Assembly: GCA_002710215.1 (NCBI GenBank)
Contig: PAJQ01000062.1
Coordinates: 6,366 to 38,736, forward strand
Length of the DNA stretch: 32,371 nt
Direction: 5' to 3'
Source of the DNA: Chloroflexota bacterium
GTDB lineage: Bacteria > Chloroflexota > Dehalococcoidia > Lucifugimonadales > UBA3495
Shown here: in pieces, positions 1 to 7,191 of the stretch
Layout of the letters: each line of letters starts with the position of its first letter
Numbering within the stretch: the stretch's first letter is position 1
Notes under the pieces: model-generated
What the model was told of the DNA's origin: nothing
The model's database searches: none
Seen by the model: the letters and a program-made list of their open reading frames with translations, nothing else
Position numbers and translations under genes: made by a program

Positions 1-55
1 AAGCGGGTTGAGCGATGCCGGTATTTGCGGGACAGCGGTGTCCTCGTCCACCCTC

Positions 56-154
56 GTCTTTCCGGCGATAGCTGGAACTCCAGGCGGGTGTTCTCCTGGG
101 CCTTCGCGCCTGCCTCGAAGAGTCCACTGGATTCCGGCCTTACGCCGGAAAGAC
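56..154. repeat. Imperfect inverted repeat, dispersed-element type
   Basis: Arms at 56-83 and 127-154 are near-perfect reverse complements; the left arm begins GTCTTTCCGGCG and the right arm ends CGCCGGAAAGAC, with a 43-nt centre. The layout resembles small non-autonomous palindromic elements scattered in intergenic DNA. A 64-codon open frame across it (8-202) is not credible as a gene. Bases 1-317 otherwise hold only the hairpin at 268-298. Confidence 0.6.
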
Positions 155-267
155 CCACAAGAAGCAACTTTGGTGGCACGGTTTTCCATAGATAAAGAAT
201 AAGACACGATTGCGCTTGATTCGGAGGTGTTTAGAGAGAAACCGGGCAACTAACTAGCTGGGGGTCA

Positions 268-298
268 ACTCACCCTTGGTTGCTGTCCAAGGGTGAGT
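268..298 (-). terminator. Perfect 12-bp hairpin after the DUF429 gene
   Basis: The stem arms 268-279 and 287-298 (ACTCACCCTTGG and its exact reverse complement) enclose a 7-nt loop. The hairpin lies about 20 nt beyond the stop codon of the minus-strand gene at 318-953. No clear U-tract follows, so it may be a processing or stability hairpin rather than a classical intrinsic terminator. Confidence 0.5.
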
Positions 299-317
299 CA
301 TGTTAGTTGGGCGGAGT

Positions 318-953
318 TCAGCGAGGCAGGCGAGGCAGAACCAACCACCCTTCTTCATCGGTGCCCAACATATCGGTTTCCTCCTGGAAGTGGAGCAGGG
401 CGGTGTAGGCGTTTATAACCGCGTCGCAGGTATTACGGTCCAACTCGTCCACGTGTTTGTCCAGCCCCTTCACCAAAGGCGTGAGGCTGTCTTTCATGAA
501 AGGCAAACTGCCGGGGCTGTTTTTCGGAGGCACTTTGTCGCCAAAGAGGATTGTCTTGGTGGCGTGGGGATAAACCTCGATCACTGTATGACCCTGTTCA
601 GTTAATTTACGGCTGATGTCGATGCCCCGGTAGATCAATGTGCGGATGATTGAGCGCTTGTTGGTGAAGAAGCAGCTTATGCCCATGCGGGAAAGCTCCA
701 ATTCCGCCTGACGGCCCTTCTTCTGGGGAGTTATGGTTTGGCAGGAGCAGGTGGTTTCCAAACAGCATAGACCGGTGGGCAGACTCAGCGGGGCCCCAAT
801 GGCGATCAAACTGGGTTGATGGGTTTCCCCCATTTGGAAAAGCTCGCTGTCGTCGCTGAAGTTACTGAGGAAAGACAGGTGCGCCCCGTCGTCCAAGGCT
901 ACAACCGCACTGGGACGCTTTGGCGAGGCTCTGAGATCGACACCGAATATCAT
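318..953 (-). CDS. DUF429 family protein (predicted RNase H-fold nuclease)
   Basis: The 211-residue protein starts MIFGVDLRAS, where the first acidic residue of an RNase H-like fold is expected. It carries the DUF429 hallmarks EVYPHATKTILFG in the middle and CDAVINAYTALLH near the C-terminus. Family members are predicted metal-dependent nucleases, but no substrate is established. Cysteines are clustered around residues 62-70 (LCCLETTCSC), which is unusual and could bind metal. The ATG is preceded by CGGAG at a suitable distance. It is separated by 112 nt from the upstream meaB gene on the same strand, so co-transcription is possible but not shown. Family assignment is fairly secure; function is not. 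Confidence 0.75.
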   Translation of the reverse strand: MIFGVDLRASPKRPSAVVALDDGAHLSFLSNFSDDSELFQMGETHQPSLIAIGAPLSLPTGLCCLETTCSCQTITPQKKGRQAELELSRMGISCFFTNKRSIIRTLIYRGIDISRKLTEQGHTVIEVYPHATKTILFGDKVPPKNSPGSLPFMKDSLTPLVKGLDKHVDELDRNTCDAVINAYTALLHFQEETDMLGTDEEGWLVLPRLPR

Positions 954-1065
954 GTTAAAACTCCGAAGGTGAGACCGATTAATTATCGCAATTCTCCAGC
1001 GGGAGACAGCGAGGAAATCTCACCAGATTTAATGGTTTTGTCCGGGAAGCCGGATGCCGGGAAGG

Positions 1066-2046
1066 CTAACCTTCCTTGGTAAATAGAGAGCCGGGCAATC
1101 CAGTTGGTCCGTTGAAGGTGGCCAGGAATTTTATTGCTGAAGAAAACGGTTCCGCTTCTTTGCTGGCCACTTTCTCCAACATTGCGATCAAGGTTGGGTC
1201 ACCTTCGACTAAGGCTTTCAATCTGCGGCCCACTTCCTCCTCCACCGCCTCCAGAAATTCCCGCTTGCGCCGCTGGGCTCTGAGTTCGCCCAGTTTCGCG
1301 GAGGACTCCAGATAATCCCGATGCTCTTGGACTTTAGACCAGAGTTCTTCCATGCCTTCGCCGGAGAGGGCCTTGGTCTGTAATACGGGAGGGTCCCAGT
1401 CTCGATGGGAGGAGTCCAACCCCAGGTTTGCTCTTATGGCGGCCGCCATTTGATTGGCTCCATCACGGTCCGACTTGTTAACCACGTAGATGTCGGCGAT
1501 TTCCATGATGCCAGCTTTTAAGGTCTGAATGGCGTCGCCAGATTCGGGCATCATCGCCACCAAGACGGTGTCTGCAACCTCCATGATGCCGAGCTCCGAC
1601 TGCCCGACGCCCACAGTTTCCACCAGCACCACGTCCGTCCCCCAGGCGTCCAAGAGCCGCACCATCCCCTTGACGATTCTGGGCACTCCCCCTGAGTACC
1701 CGCGGGTTGCCACGCTACGGATGAAGACTCCGTCATCCAGGTAATGGCGCTGCATTCGTATGCGGTCCCCGAGGATCGCTCCACCGGTGAAAGGGCTTGT
1801 GGGGTCTACGCCTATGATGCCGACCTTCAATCCCTCTTGCCGCAGCAGTTGGGTGAGCCGGTCGACCATCGTGCTTTTGCCAGCCCCAGGCGGGCCTGTG
1901 ATTCCCACGGTGTAGGCCCCACCCGTGTGGGAGTCAATGGCCTTGAGCACCTGGGCAGCTTCCAGGGCGCCCCTTTCTAGTTGGGAGATTACTCGGGAGA
2001 GTATGCGCCTGTCGCCCGCCAACAACTGTTCTGAGATTTCCGTCAT
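1066..2046 (-). CDS. meaB: MeaB/ArgK-type G3E GTPase, methylmalonyl-CoA mutase chaperone
   Basis: MeaB-type GTPases protect and reload the adenosylcobalamin of methylmalonyl-CoA mutase and related acyl-CoA mutases. The protein shows a P-loop GPPGAGKS (about residues 51-58 from the chosen start), the MeaB segment DRIRMQRHYLDDGVFIRS, the ETVGVGQSE motif and a G4 motif NKSD. I chose the ATG at 2046 because it gives the usual MeaB start (MTEISEQLLAGDRR). The longer frame begins with TTG at 2067 and adds seven residues. Length (326) matches the family. No mutase subunit lies in this window, so its client enzyme must be elsewhere. ArgK is an older name for the same family and does not imply arginine transport. 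Confidence 0.93.
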   Translation of the reverse strand: MTEISEQLLAGDRRILSRVISQLERGALEAAQVLKAIDSHTGGAYTVGITGPPGAGKSTMVDRLTQLLRQEGLKVGIIGVDPTSPFTGGAILGDRIRMQRHYLDDGVFIRSVATRGYSGGVPRIVKGMVRLLDAWGTDVVLVETVGVGQSELGIMEVADTVLVAMMPESGDAIQTLKAGIMEIADIYVVNKSDRDGANQMAAAIRANLGLDSSHRDWDPPVLQTKALSGEGMEELWSKVQEHRDYLESSAKLGELRAQRRKREFLEAVEEEVGRRLKALVEGDPTLIAMLEKVASKEAEPFSSAIKFLATFNGPTGLPGSLFTKEG

Positions 2047-2402
2047 CGGCAGGTACTCCGGAGCCAACCAATCGGCTGGTGAACCGGGGTATTGGAGCCT
2101 GGGTGGACTCTAGCATCCAGCCATTGTGCCGTCAATAGGATTAATAGGCCTGGATAAGTATCCAAAAAAGGTGGATAACTCATTACGACGGTGGGCATTC
2201 GCTGGGCCCCTAATGTAAACGTTAGCCGGATTGCGTAAGGTACGGCACTATTGCAAGCGTAACCGTTTAGGCAGCACCAAGATGATATTCAAAACTTGCC
2301 GTGTGAGACTTGAAAACTATCGCTAATCAGAATAATCCCGATGGCGGGGAGAAAAGCCTCGGGCGCGGCGGTCCTATCCGGAGAACCACGGCGAATGATG
2401 GG
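2047..2402. other. Gene-free region upstream of meaB
   Basis: No credible coding frame, RNA gene or strong hairpin was seen in these 356 bases. They separate the stop of the cysS fusion from the start of meaB on the minus strand and should hold the meaB promoter and the cysS terminator. I could not pick out either with confidence. Confidence 0.5.
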
Positions 2403-4604
2403 TCAGTGATGAGTGTCTTGGAAGCCGAACCCTTTGGCGTCCGCGGCGATAAGTAGCTCAGGACGGTTGCCCCACCTGCGGAGGAAGCGCCCGAAGTTCT
2501 TTCGGCTCAGCTCATCCCGCTGGTTCTCGTCTAGTTCGGTCCACTGCCGGTGCTCGTGCCGGACAAAGGGCAGGGAGCCGTCCGAGACGATGCGATAGCC
2601 TTTGTCTTTGAACTGGAAACAGTAGTCTATATCCAAGTTACGGTAGAAGCGGAAGCACTCCCGCATCAGTCCAACGGTAGACACTAATTCCCGCCGGAAC
2701 GTCATGCAGTAAGCTTGCATGGCGTCGGCTTCCCCTTCCTCCACCTCTTCATGAAAATGCTGCAGGTCATCCGTGGACAAGCCGTAGGGTCCGAAGATGC
2801 CGACTGACTCTTCGGACAACCGTTGCCCGATGGGGTCCAGAATGTTGCCGACGATCTCGGTGGAGCCGTCCAGCATGATTATGTTTCGGCCTAGACTTTG
2901 CTTGAGAGCGATGTTCTTCCCCGCAGCGTCCCCCACGTTGTGGTCGCAGTGGATCACCCGCAAAGTGTCGTGGGAGGATTGGAACTCCTCTAACCATTCG
3001 GCCGTGCCGTCGGTGGAGCCGTTGTCAACGACGATTATCTCGTTTGAATAGTCTCCCGAGTATCGGAGCATGCTCCCGACGCAGCGCTCCACGTCTCCGG
3101 GATGGCCGTAAGCGTTGAGAACGAAGGTGAAGTCGTATTTGTCGGGCTGATCCAGAAGCGATTCCACTTCACGGGAGGACGAGACTGAAGCCCAACGCTC
3201 TCGTTGCTGTTCCAAGGGTGTCTTGGGGCGGATACGCGCCTCTTCCAGGGTGTCTTCTAGCAGGAATCCCTGGGAGAGAATGTCGGCGCGCAGGGCGTCG
3301 GCGGCCGTGTAATCGGCCTCTTGGCGCAGGTTGCCCCGCTGGCCCACCGTGGCGGCTACCGGTTCGGGCACGGCGTACTCCACCGGGACTTGATCCAGGT
3401 CAAGGCCGTAGATGCTGTCGTACTCCAACAGCAGGGCTAACTTGGCTTGTCCGGGAAGGCTGGAGCGCACCATGTCCCATGTTTGTGCCAGCGCCGCCGG
3501 CATGTCCAGGTCGTTTTCCACTGCGGACCAGAATTTCTGGCGCCACTCGTCTGTCTCCGGAGGAAGTTGGTCCAGCGGGGGCAACCCCTTCCAAACCCAG
3601 ATACGGTGGCGGAGGTTGGTCAGCGCTTTTTCGGCGGCCTTTAGCGAGGTAAAGGTGAAGTTCATCCGGTGCCGGTATCGAATCGTCAGGCAGAGGTACC
3701 GGAAGGACAGGGGAGCGAACCCCCGGGAGATCAGCTCATCAAGAAGGAATACGTTGCCCGAAGACTTGGCCATCTTGGCCCCGTCGGCCAGCAGGTGTTG
3801 GGCGTGGACCCAATATCGCACGTGCGGCTTGCCGAAGGCGGCTTCACTCTGGGCGATCTCGTCCTCATGGTGGGGGAATATATTGTCCACACCACCGGTG
3901 TGGATGTCGAACTCTTGACCCAGATACTTTTCGGCCATGGCGGAGCATTCGATGTGCCAGCCGGGAAAACCGTCGCCCCATGGGCTGGCCCATTTCAGGT
4001 CACGGCCCGGTTCGGCGGCCTTCCAAAGGGTGAAATCTCTCGGGTCGCGCTTTAGAGGGTCCGCCTCGGCCCGTACCCCTTCCAGCAGGTCCGCTCCGGT
4101 GTTTCTGGACAGCTTGCCGTAGTCTTGGAACTTGGCCACGTCGTAGTAGATGTTACCGCCGTTTTCATAGGCGTAGCCGTTGGCTATCAGACGTTCCACG
4201 ATGGATACCATCTCGGTGATATGCTCGGTCGCCCAAGGGAATACGTGGGCTTCCTTGATGTTAAGGCGGGCTTCGTCCCGGTGGAAGATATCGGCGTAAT
4301 ACTTGGTGATGTCTTGAACGGTCCGGCCCTCAGCGATGGCCGCCAGAATCACTTTGTCGCCCCCGGTTTCCACCAACTCCTGACGCATGTGTCCCACGTC
4401 GGTTATGTTCTTGACGTGGTAAACCTGGAGGCCGTTGGCCTCAGACACCCGGCGGATCCAGTCGGCCATCAAGTAGGTCCGCAGGTTGCCTATATGGGCG
4501 TCCCGGTACACCGTTGGACCGCAGGTGTACATGCTGATGAAGCCGGGCTTGATGGGCTGAATCTCTTCGATCTGTTTGGTCAGGGTATTGAAGATGCTTA
4601 ACAA
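2403..4604 (-). CDS. cysS: Cysteinyl-tRNA synthetase fused to a family 2 glycosyltransferase
   Basis: One uninterrupted 733-residue frame joins two enzymes. Residues 1-465 are a complete class I cysteinyl-tRNA synthetase. It has HIGN at 37-40 for the HIGH signature, KMAKS at 277-281, and the zinc/cysteine-binding ligands C28, C220, H245 and E249 in the contexts YTCGPT, GWHIECSAM and FPHHEDEI. A helical anticodon-binding part follows to about 465. Residues 466-487 form a linker. Residues 488-733 are a GT-A fold glycosyltransferase with VVDNGSTDGT at 525-534, MLDGSTE at 577-583 where a DxD is usual, and DIDYCFQFKDKGYRI as the acceptor-base region. The start is TTG at 4604, supported by AAGGGGGG just upstream. 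The first half should charge tRNA-Cys in the cytoplasm. The sugar donor and acceptor of the second half are unknown. It lacks the truncated C-terminus typical of MshC ligases. Confidence 0.9.
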   Translation of the reverse strand: MLSIFNTLTKQIEEIQPIKPGFISMYTCGPTVYRDAHIGNLRTYLMADWIRRVSEANGLQVYHVKNITDVGHMRQELVETGGDKVILAAIAEGRTVQDITKYYADIFHRDEARLNIKEAHVFPWATEHITEMVSIVERLIANGYAYENGGNIYYDVAKFQDYGKLSRNTGADLLEGVRAEADPLKRDPRDFTLWKAAEPGRDLKWASPWGDGFPGWHIECSAMAEKYLGQEFDIHTGGVDNIFPHHEDEIAQSEAAFGKPHVRYWVHAQHLLADGAKMAKSSGNVFLLDELISRGFAPLSFRYLCLTIRYRHRMNFTFTSLKAAEKALTNLRHRIWVWKGLPPLDQLPPETDEWRQKFWSAVENDLDMPAALAQTWDMVRSSLPGQAKLALLLEYDSIYGLDLDQVPVEYAVPEPVAATVGQRGNLRQEADYTAADALRADILSQGFLLEDTLEEARIRPKTPLEQQRERWASVSSSREVESLLDQPDKYDFTFVLNAYGHPGDVERCVGSMLRYSGDYSNEIIVVDNGSTDGTAEWLEEFQSSHDTLRVIHCDHNVGDAAGKNIALKQSLGRNIIMLDGSTEIVGNILDPIGQRLSEESVGIFGPYGLSTDDLQHFHEEVEEGEADAMQAYCMTFRRELVSTVGLMRECFRFYRNLDIDYCFQFKDKGYRIVSDGSLPFVRHEHRQWTELDENQRDELSRKNFGRFLRRWGNRPELLIAADAKGFGFQDTHH

Positions 4605-4794
4605 CCTGGACCCCCCTTGGCAGTGGAACTATGGGCAGTTTACCACGTCATTGGGCTGGATTGCATCCAAGATTGATATGTGTAGCGGTCCGGGAAAGGC
4701 AGTCCGTTAGCGCTGGTTGGTGAAGATTACTGCAGGGGGGAACAGGTCGATGGATTCCGGCCTTCGCAGGTTTGACGAATCCCTTTCCGGAACG

Positions 4795-5172
4795 CTACTC
4801 GGTGTCGGCCTCTATCGATACTTGTTCGCCGGCGCTCACCTGTTTCAATGTGGTGACTTCGCCTTGCACTTTGCCTACCACCGTTACCGCTGAGGCGGGG
4901 CGAATCTCGTCCCCTTGGCTGGCCGGAGTGGTCCCGAAGAATATGCAAAACGCCCGGCCTGGAGGCCAATAGCCTAGGTCGCCCATCTCAACCACGTCTT
5001 GGCCGTTCTCCAATTCCAGGGTCACCGGCATCGAAAAATAAATCTCGTCTCCCCAGGTATTGGCCGCCGCGGTAAGCGGTAGTATGTTCCGGATCGCTTG
5101 GGCGGTGAAGGTGTCGTTTAACTCGGCCTCAAGGCGAATCGATCCGGCGGTGATGACGATATTACTAGGCAT
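4795..5172 (-). CDS. Cyclophilin-like fold protein (TM1367-like family)
   Basis: This 125-residue protein matches the small cyclophilin-like family exemplified by TM1367, with GDEIYFSMPV around residue 40 and GYWPPGRAFCIFFG around residue 67, followed by TPASQGDEIRPAS. These proteins share the beta-barrel of cyclophilins but have no proven prolyl isomerase role. The ATG lies 2 nt after the stop of the FAD oxidoreductase gene, so the two are almost certainly co-translated from one mRNA. The 190 nt to the cysS start contain only a partial copy of the GGATTCCGGCCTTCGC repeat motif near 4750. Confidence 0.75.
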   Translation of the reverse strand: MPSNIVITAGSIRLEAELNDTFTAQAIRNILPLTAAANTWGDEIYFSMPVTLELENGQDVVEMGDLGYWPPGRAFCIFFGTTPASQGDEIRPASAVTVVGKVQGEVTTLKQVSAGEQVSIEADTE

Positions 5173-5174
5173 GA

Positions 5175-6299
5175 CTAAAAACCGTTGGGCGTGAACCGGT
5201 CGGGGCTAAAGGGGCCGATGGAAAGCGAGGTTTCACCTTGGGTCATGAGGTCGGCTACCGATTTGCCGATGCCGGGGCTCAAAAGAATGCCCTTCTTTCC
5301 GGCGCCGGTAGCCAGGTACACGTTGTCCCAACCGGGGAGCCGGCCGATTATGGGCAGCCAGTCGGGGGTGACGGGACGCAGGCATGCGGTCTGCAGCGAA
5401 AGGCGGGCGTCGGCCATGTCCGGCACCAAGCGGACCGCGCCTTCCAGTATGGACTGGTGGGCCGACGTGCTGGTCTCTTTGTCGAATCCCCGCCATTCCT
5501 CGGTGGTGCCGCACCAGACTAGCCCGTCTGGCTTGGGGTGCAAAGAGCCGCCGCCCCCTGATAGGTCGTGGTTCAACGGGGTCCCGGGGAGTTCCATTCT
5601 CGTTATCTCGCCTTTAAGTGGGTCCACCGGTATGTAGGCGTCCAACCAGGCCTCGGCTTTCCGGGACCAGGGGCCCATGGCCAGCACGATTTGCCCGCAT
5701 GAAATAGTTTCATCGTCCAACCGGACCCCAGTGATCCGATTGTTGTCTCTCTCCAAACCGGCGACCGTTCCGGAGCGGATGGATGCCCCCATCTTCTCGG
5801 CCGATTGAAGCAGAGCGAGTGTGTATTTGTAGCTGTCCATCGCGGCGTTGCCCCTGGCTACCAGGCCGCGAATGATTTTGGGAGAGACGCGAGGCTCCAG
5901 TTCCAACACCTCCCGGTTGTCCAGCCAACGGGTCTCGAAGCCATCTACCGGGGCGAAGACGTCTTCGGTTTCCTGAAGCTCAGCCAGTTCCTCTTCATCG
6001 AATGCGACTTTGAGCAGTGAGATAATGCGGCCATCGTAATCTATGCCGGTATCGTCTTGGAGTTGGCCAAACAGGTCCATGTGCATCAGGTACGATTCCA
6101 TGGCCAGGGAACCCAAGGGTCCGGGAATCCCCGTGCCTTGGAGAGGGTTCAGGCCTCCCGCCGAGAAACCTGAAGCTTGGGTGGCCACCCCTTGCCCTTC
6201 GATGATGGTTGATTTCACACCGGCCAGGGCCAGGTGATAGGCCACGGAGCAACCGGCGGCTCCACCGCCGACGATAACGACATCGCTGGATTCGGGCAT
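5175..6299 (-). CDS. FAD-dependent oxidoreductase, DAO/glycine oxidase type
   Basis: The 374-residue protein has an N-terminal Rossmann fold with GGGAAG at residues 11-16 and an acidic residue (E34 in IIEGQG) for FAD ribose. The segment SGFSAGGLNP is typical of the D-amino acid oxidase superfamily, as is the C-terminal block PVTPDWLPIIG...ATGAGKKGILLSPGIG. Members oxidise the C-N bond of amino acids or amines to imines, making hydrogen peroxide or feeding electrons on. The substrate cannot be read from sequence; ThiO-like glycine oxidase or sarcosine oxidase-like activity are both possible. The ATG follows GAGGTG by 6 nt. It is the first gene of a pair with the cyclophilin-like gene. Confidence 0.85.
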   Translation of the reverse strand: MPESSDVVIVGGGAAGCSVAYHLALAGVKSTIIEGQGVATQASGFSAGGLNPLQGTGIPGPLGSLAMESYLMHMDLFGQLQDDTGIDYDGRIISLLKVAFDEEELAELQETEDVFAPVDGFETRWLDNREVLELEPRVSPKIIRGLVARGNAAMDSYKYTLALLQSAEKMGASIRSGTVAGLERDNNRITGVRLDDETISCGQIVLAMGPWSRKAEAWLDAYIPVDPLKGEITRMELPGTPLNHDLSGGGGSLHPKPDGLVWCGTTEEWRGFDKETSTSAHQSILEGAVRLVPDMADARLSLQTACLRPVTPDWLPIIGRLPGWDNVYLATGAGKKGILLSPGIGKSVADLMTQGETSLSIGPFSPDRFTPNGF

Positions 6300-6362
6300 C
6301 TTGTCACCTCAGAGCGGATTCTGGGGACATTCTACCGCTGATAGGGCGGGGTAGGAAGAGTT

Positions 6363-6425
6363 GGCCCTCACCCTGGCCCCGATTTCATCGGAATCGTCCC
6401 TCTCCCATTGGCAGAGTAGGGGTGC
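6363..6425. repeat. Palindromic intergenic repeat (CCCTCACCCTGGCCC type)
   Basis: This GC-rich stretch, GGCCCTCACCCTGGCCCC followed by a CTCCCATTGGCAGAG palindrome, resembles dispersed repeats found between genes. It sits between the divergent FAD oxidoreductase and fmdB genes, where it would overlap their upstream regions. It was recognised by pattern; copy number was not measured. Confidence 0.35.
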
Positions 6426-6512
6426 GCCAACCACCACCGGTGTAATCAGCCGTGCGCCATAGCCGACTGGCGGCGATGGCGTTAGAATTAAAAGTATATT
6501 CCAGGAGGGGTC

Positions 6513-6755
6513 ATGCCGATCTACGAATACTACTGCGCGGACTGTGACGAAGAATTCGAGTCGATGCGTCCCGTGTCCCAGATGGACGAACCAGCGCATT
6601 GCGGTACCTGCGGGCAGGCGGGGCAGCGGCTTCTGTCCAACTTTTCCTTCAAGTCCAATTCGTTTACCGCGCCCAAACTAAAGCCGGTCAAGCGGAAACC
6701 TTTTCGCTCCCATAACCAGACAGGTTCTCCCGCATCCACCGAAGATGCCGGATAA
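6513..6755 (+). CDS. FmdB-family zinc ribbon protein
   Basis: The 80-residue protein begins MPIYEYYCADCDEEFE, the standard opening of FmdB-type regulatory zinc ribbons. Four cysteines at 8, 11, 30 and 33 form two CxxC knuckles. The tail from about residue 50 is basic and low in complexity. A strong Shine-Dalgarno (AGGAGGGG) precedes the ATG. Family members are small DNA-binding or regulatory proteins, first named beside formamidase/amidase genes. No amidase is adjacent here, so its target is unknown. Confidence 0.85.
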   Translation: MPIYEYYCADCDEEFESMRPVSQMDEPAHCGTCGQAGQRLLSNFSFKSNSFTAPKLKPVKRKPFRSHNQTGSPASTEDAG

Positions 6756-6779
6756 AAGATCGCCGACGGCAGGCCTTGT

Positions 6780-7124
6780 TCAGACCGGTGGCCCGCCGGA
6801 TTCGGATCTGGCGGCGTTGCACTGGATGCAGGTGCAGATTGACCGCAGGTATCTGAAGGTGTACAGCCCGGTGTAGTGGGCGTCGCTCCAGAGAAACTGG
6901 GTGGCGTAGTTGCCCACCGGCATGTGGTCGATGGCCTTGACGTCTTCAGGTACGGTGTCGGGGTCAATCCTGGGGTTGCCCGACATCTCGTCGACACAAC
7001 TGGCGCAGGGGCAGCGAAGCCGAAGGAATCGGTAAGGGTAAGGGCTCCGGTGGCCGTCATCCCATAGAATGATTATGGCCGAATCTTCCAGGTTTATTTC
7101 CTTGGGGAAAATCGCTTGTTCCAT
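6780..7124 (-). CDS. DUF971 family protein (GBBH-like N-terminal domain)
   Basis: This 114-residue protein shows the DUF971 pattern: IIILWDDGHRSPYPYRFLRLRCPCASC near the start and GLYTFRYLRSIC near the end. The domain is the N-terminal metal-binding part of gamma-butyrobetaine hydroxylase-like proteins. Stand-alone copies are linked in other bacteria to Fe-S cluster or cofactor handling, but no firm role is set. Cysteines at CPCASC and CTCIQC give two CxCxxC-type clusters, so metal binding is likely. It follows the ThDP enzyme gene on the same strand by 67 nt, with a hairpin in the gap. Confidence 0.8.
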   Translation of the reverse strand: MEQAIFPKEINLEDSAIIILWDDGHRSPYPYRFLRLRCPCASCVDEMSGNPRIDPDTVPEDVKAIDHMPVGNYATQFLWSDAHYTGLYTFRYLRSICTCIQCNAARSESGGPPV

Positions 7125-7134
7125 AAAAGCTTTC

Positions 7135-7178
7135 AGCGGTCAGCAATCGGCAACGGTAATCACTGATGCCTGACCGCT
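7135..7178 (-). repeat. Inverted repeat between ThDP enzyme and DUF971 genes
   Basis: Arms AGCGGTCAG at 7135-7143 and CTGACCGCT at 7170-7178 are exact reverse complements around a 26-nt centre, with outer AAAAGC/GCTTTT sequences that could extend pairing. It may terminate or attenuate the minus-strand transcript leaving the ThDP enzyme gene. The sequence also looks like a dispersed AGCGGTCAG-type repeat. Confidence 0.45.
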
Positions 7179-7191
7179 TTTCATCTCTTTA

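Noticed and set aside
8..202. 64-codon open frame at the left edge
   Set aside because: It lies across an inverted repeat, has no clear ribosome site and looks like no protein family.
2403..3142. Separate glycosyltransferase gene downstream of cysS
   Set aside because: No stop codon or internal start with a ribosome site separates it from cysS; the frame is continuous, so it is described as a fusion.
4741..4797. Possible further copy of the 56-154 repeat
   Set aside because: Only GGATTCCGGCCTTCGC is shared; the second arm is missing, so it was noted but not called as a full element.
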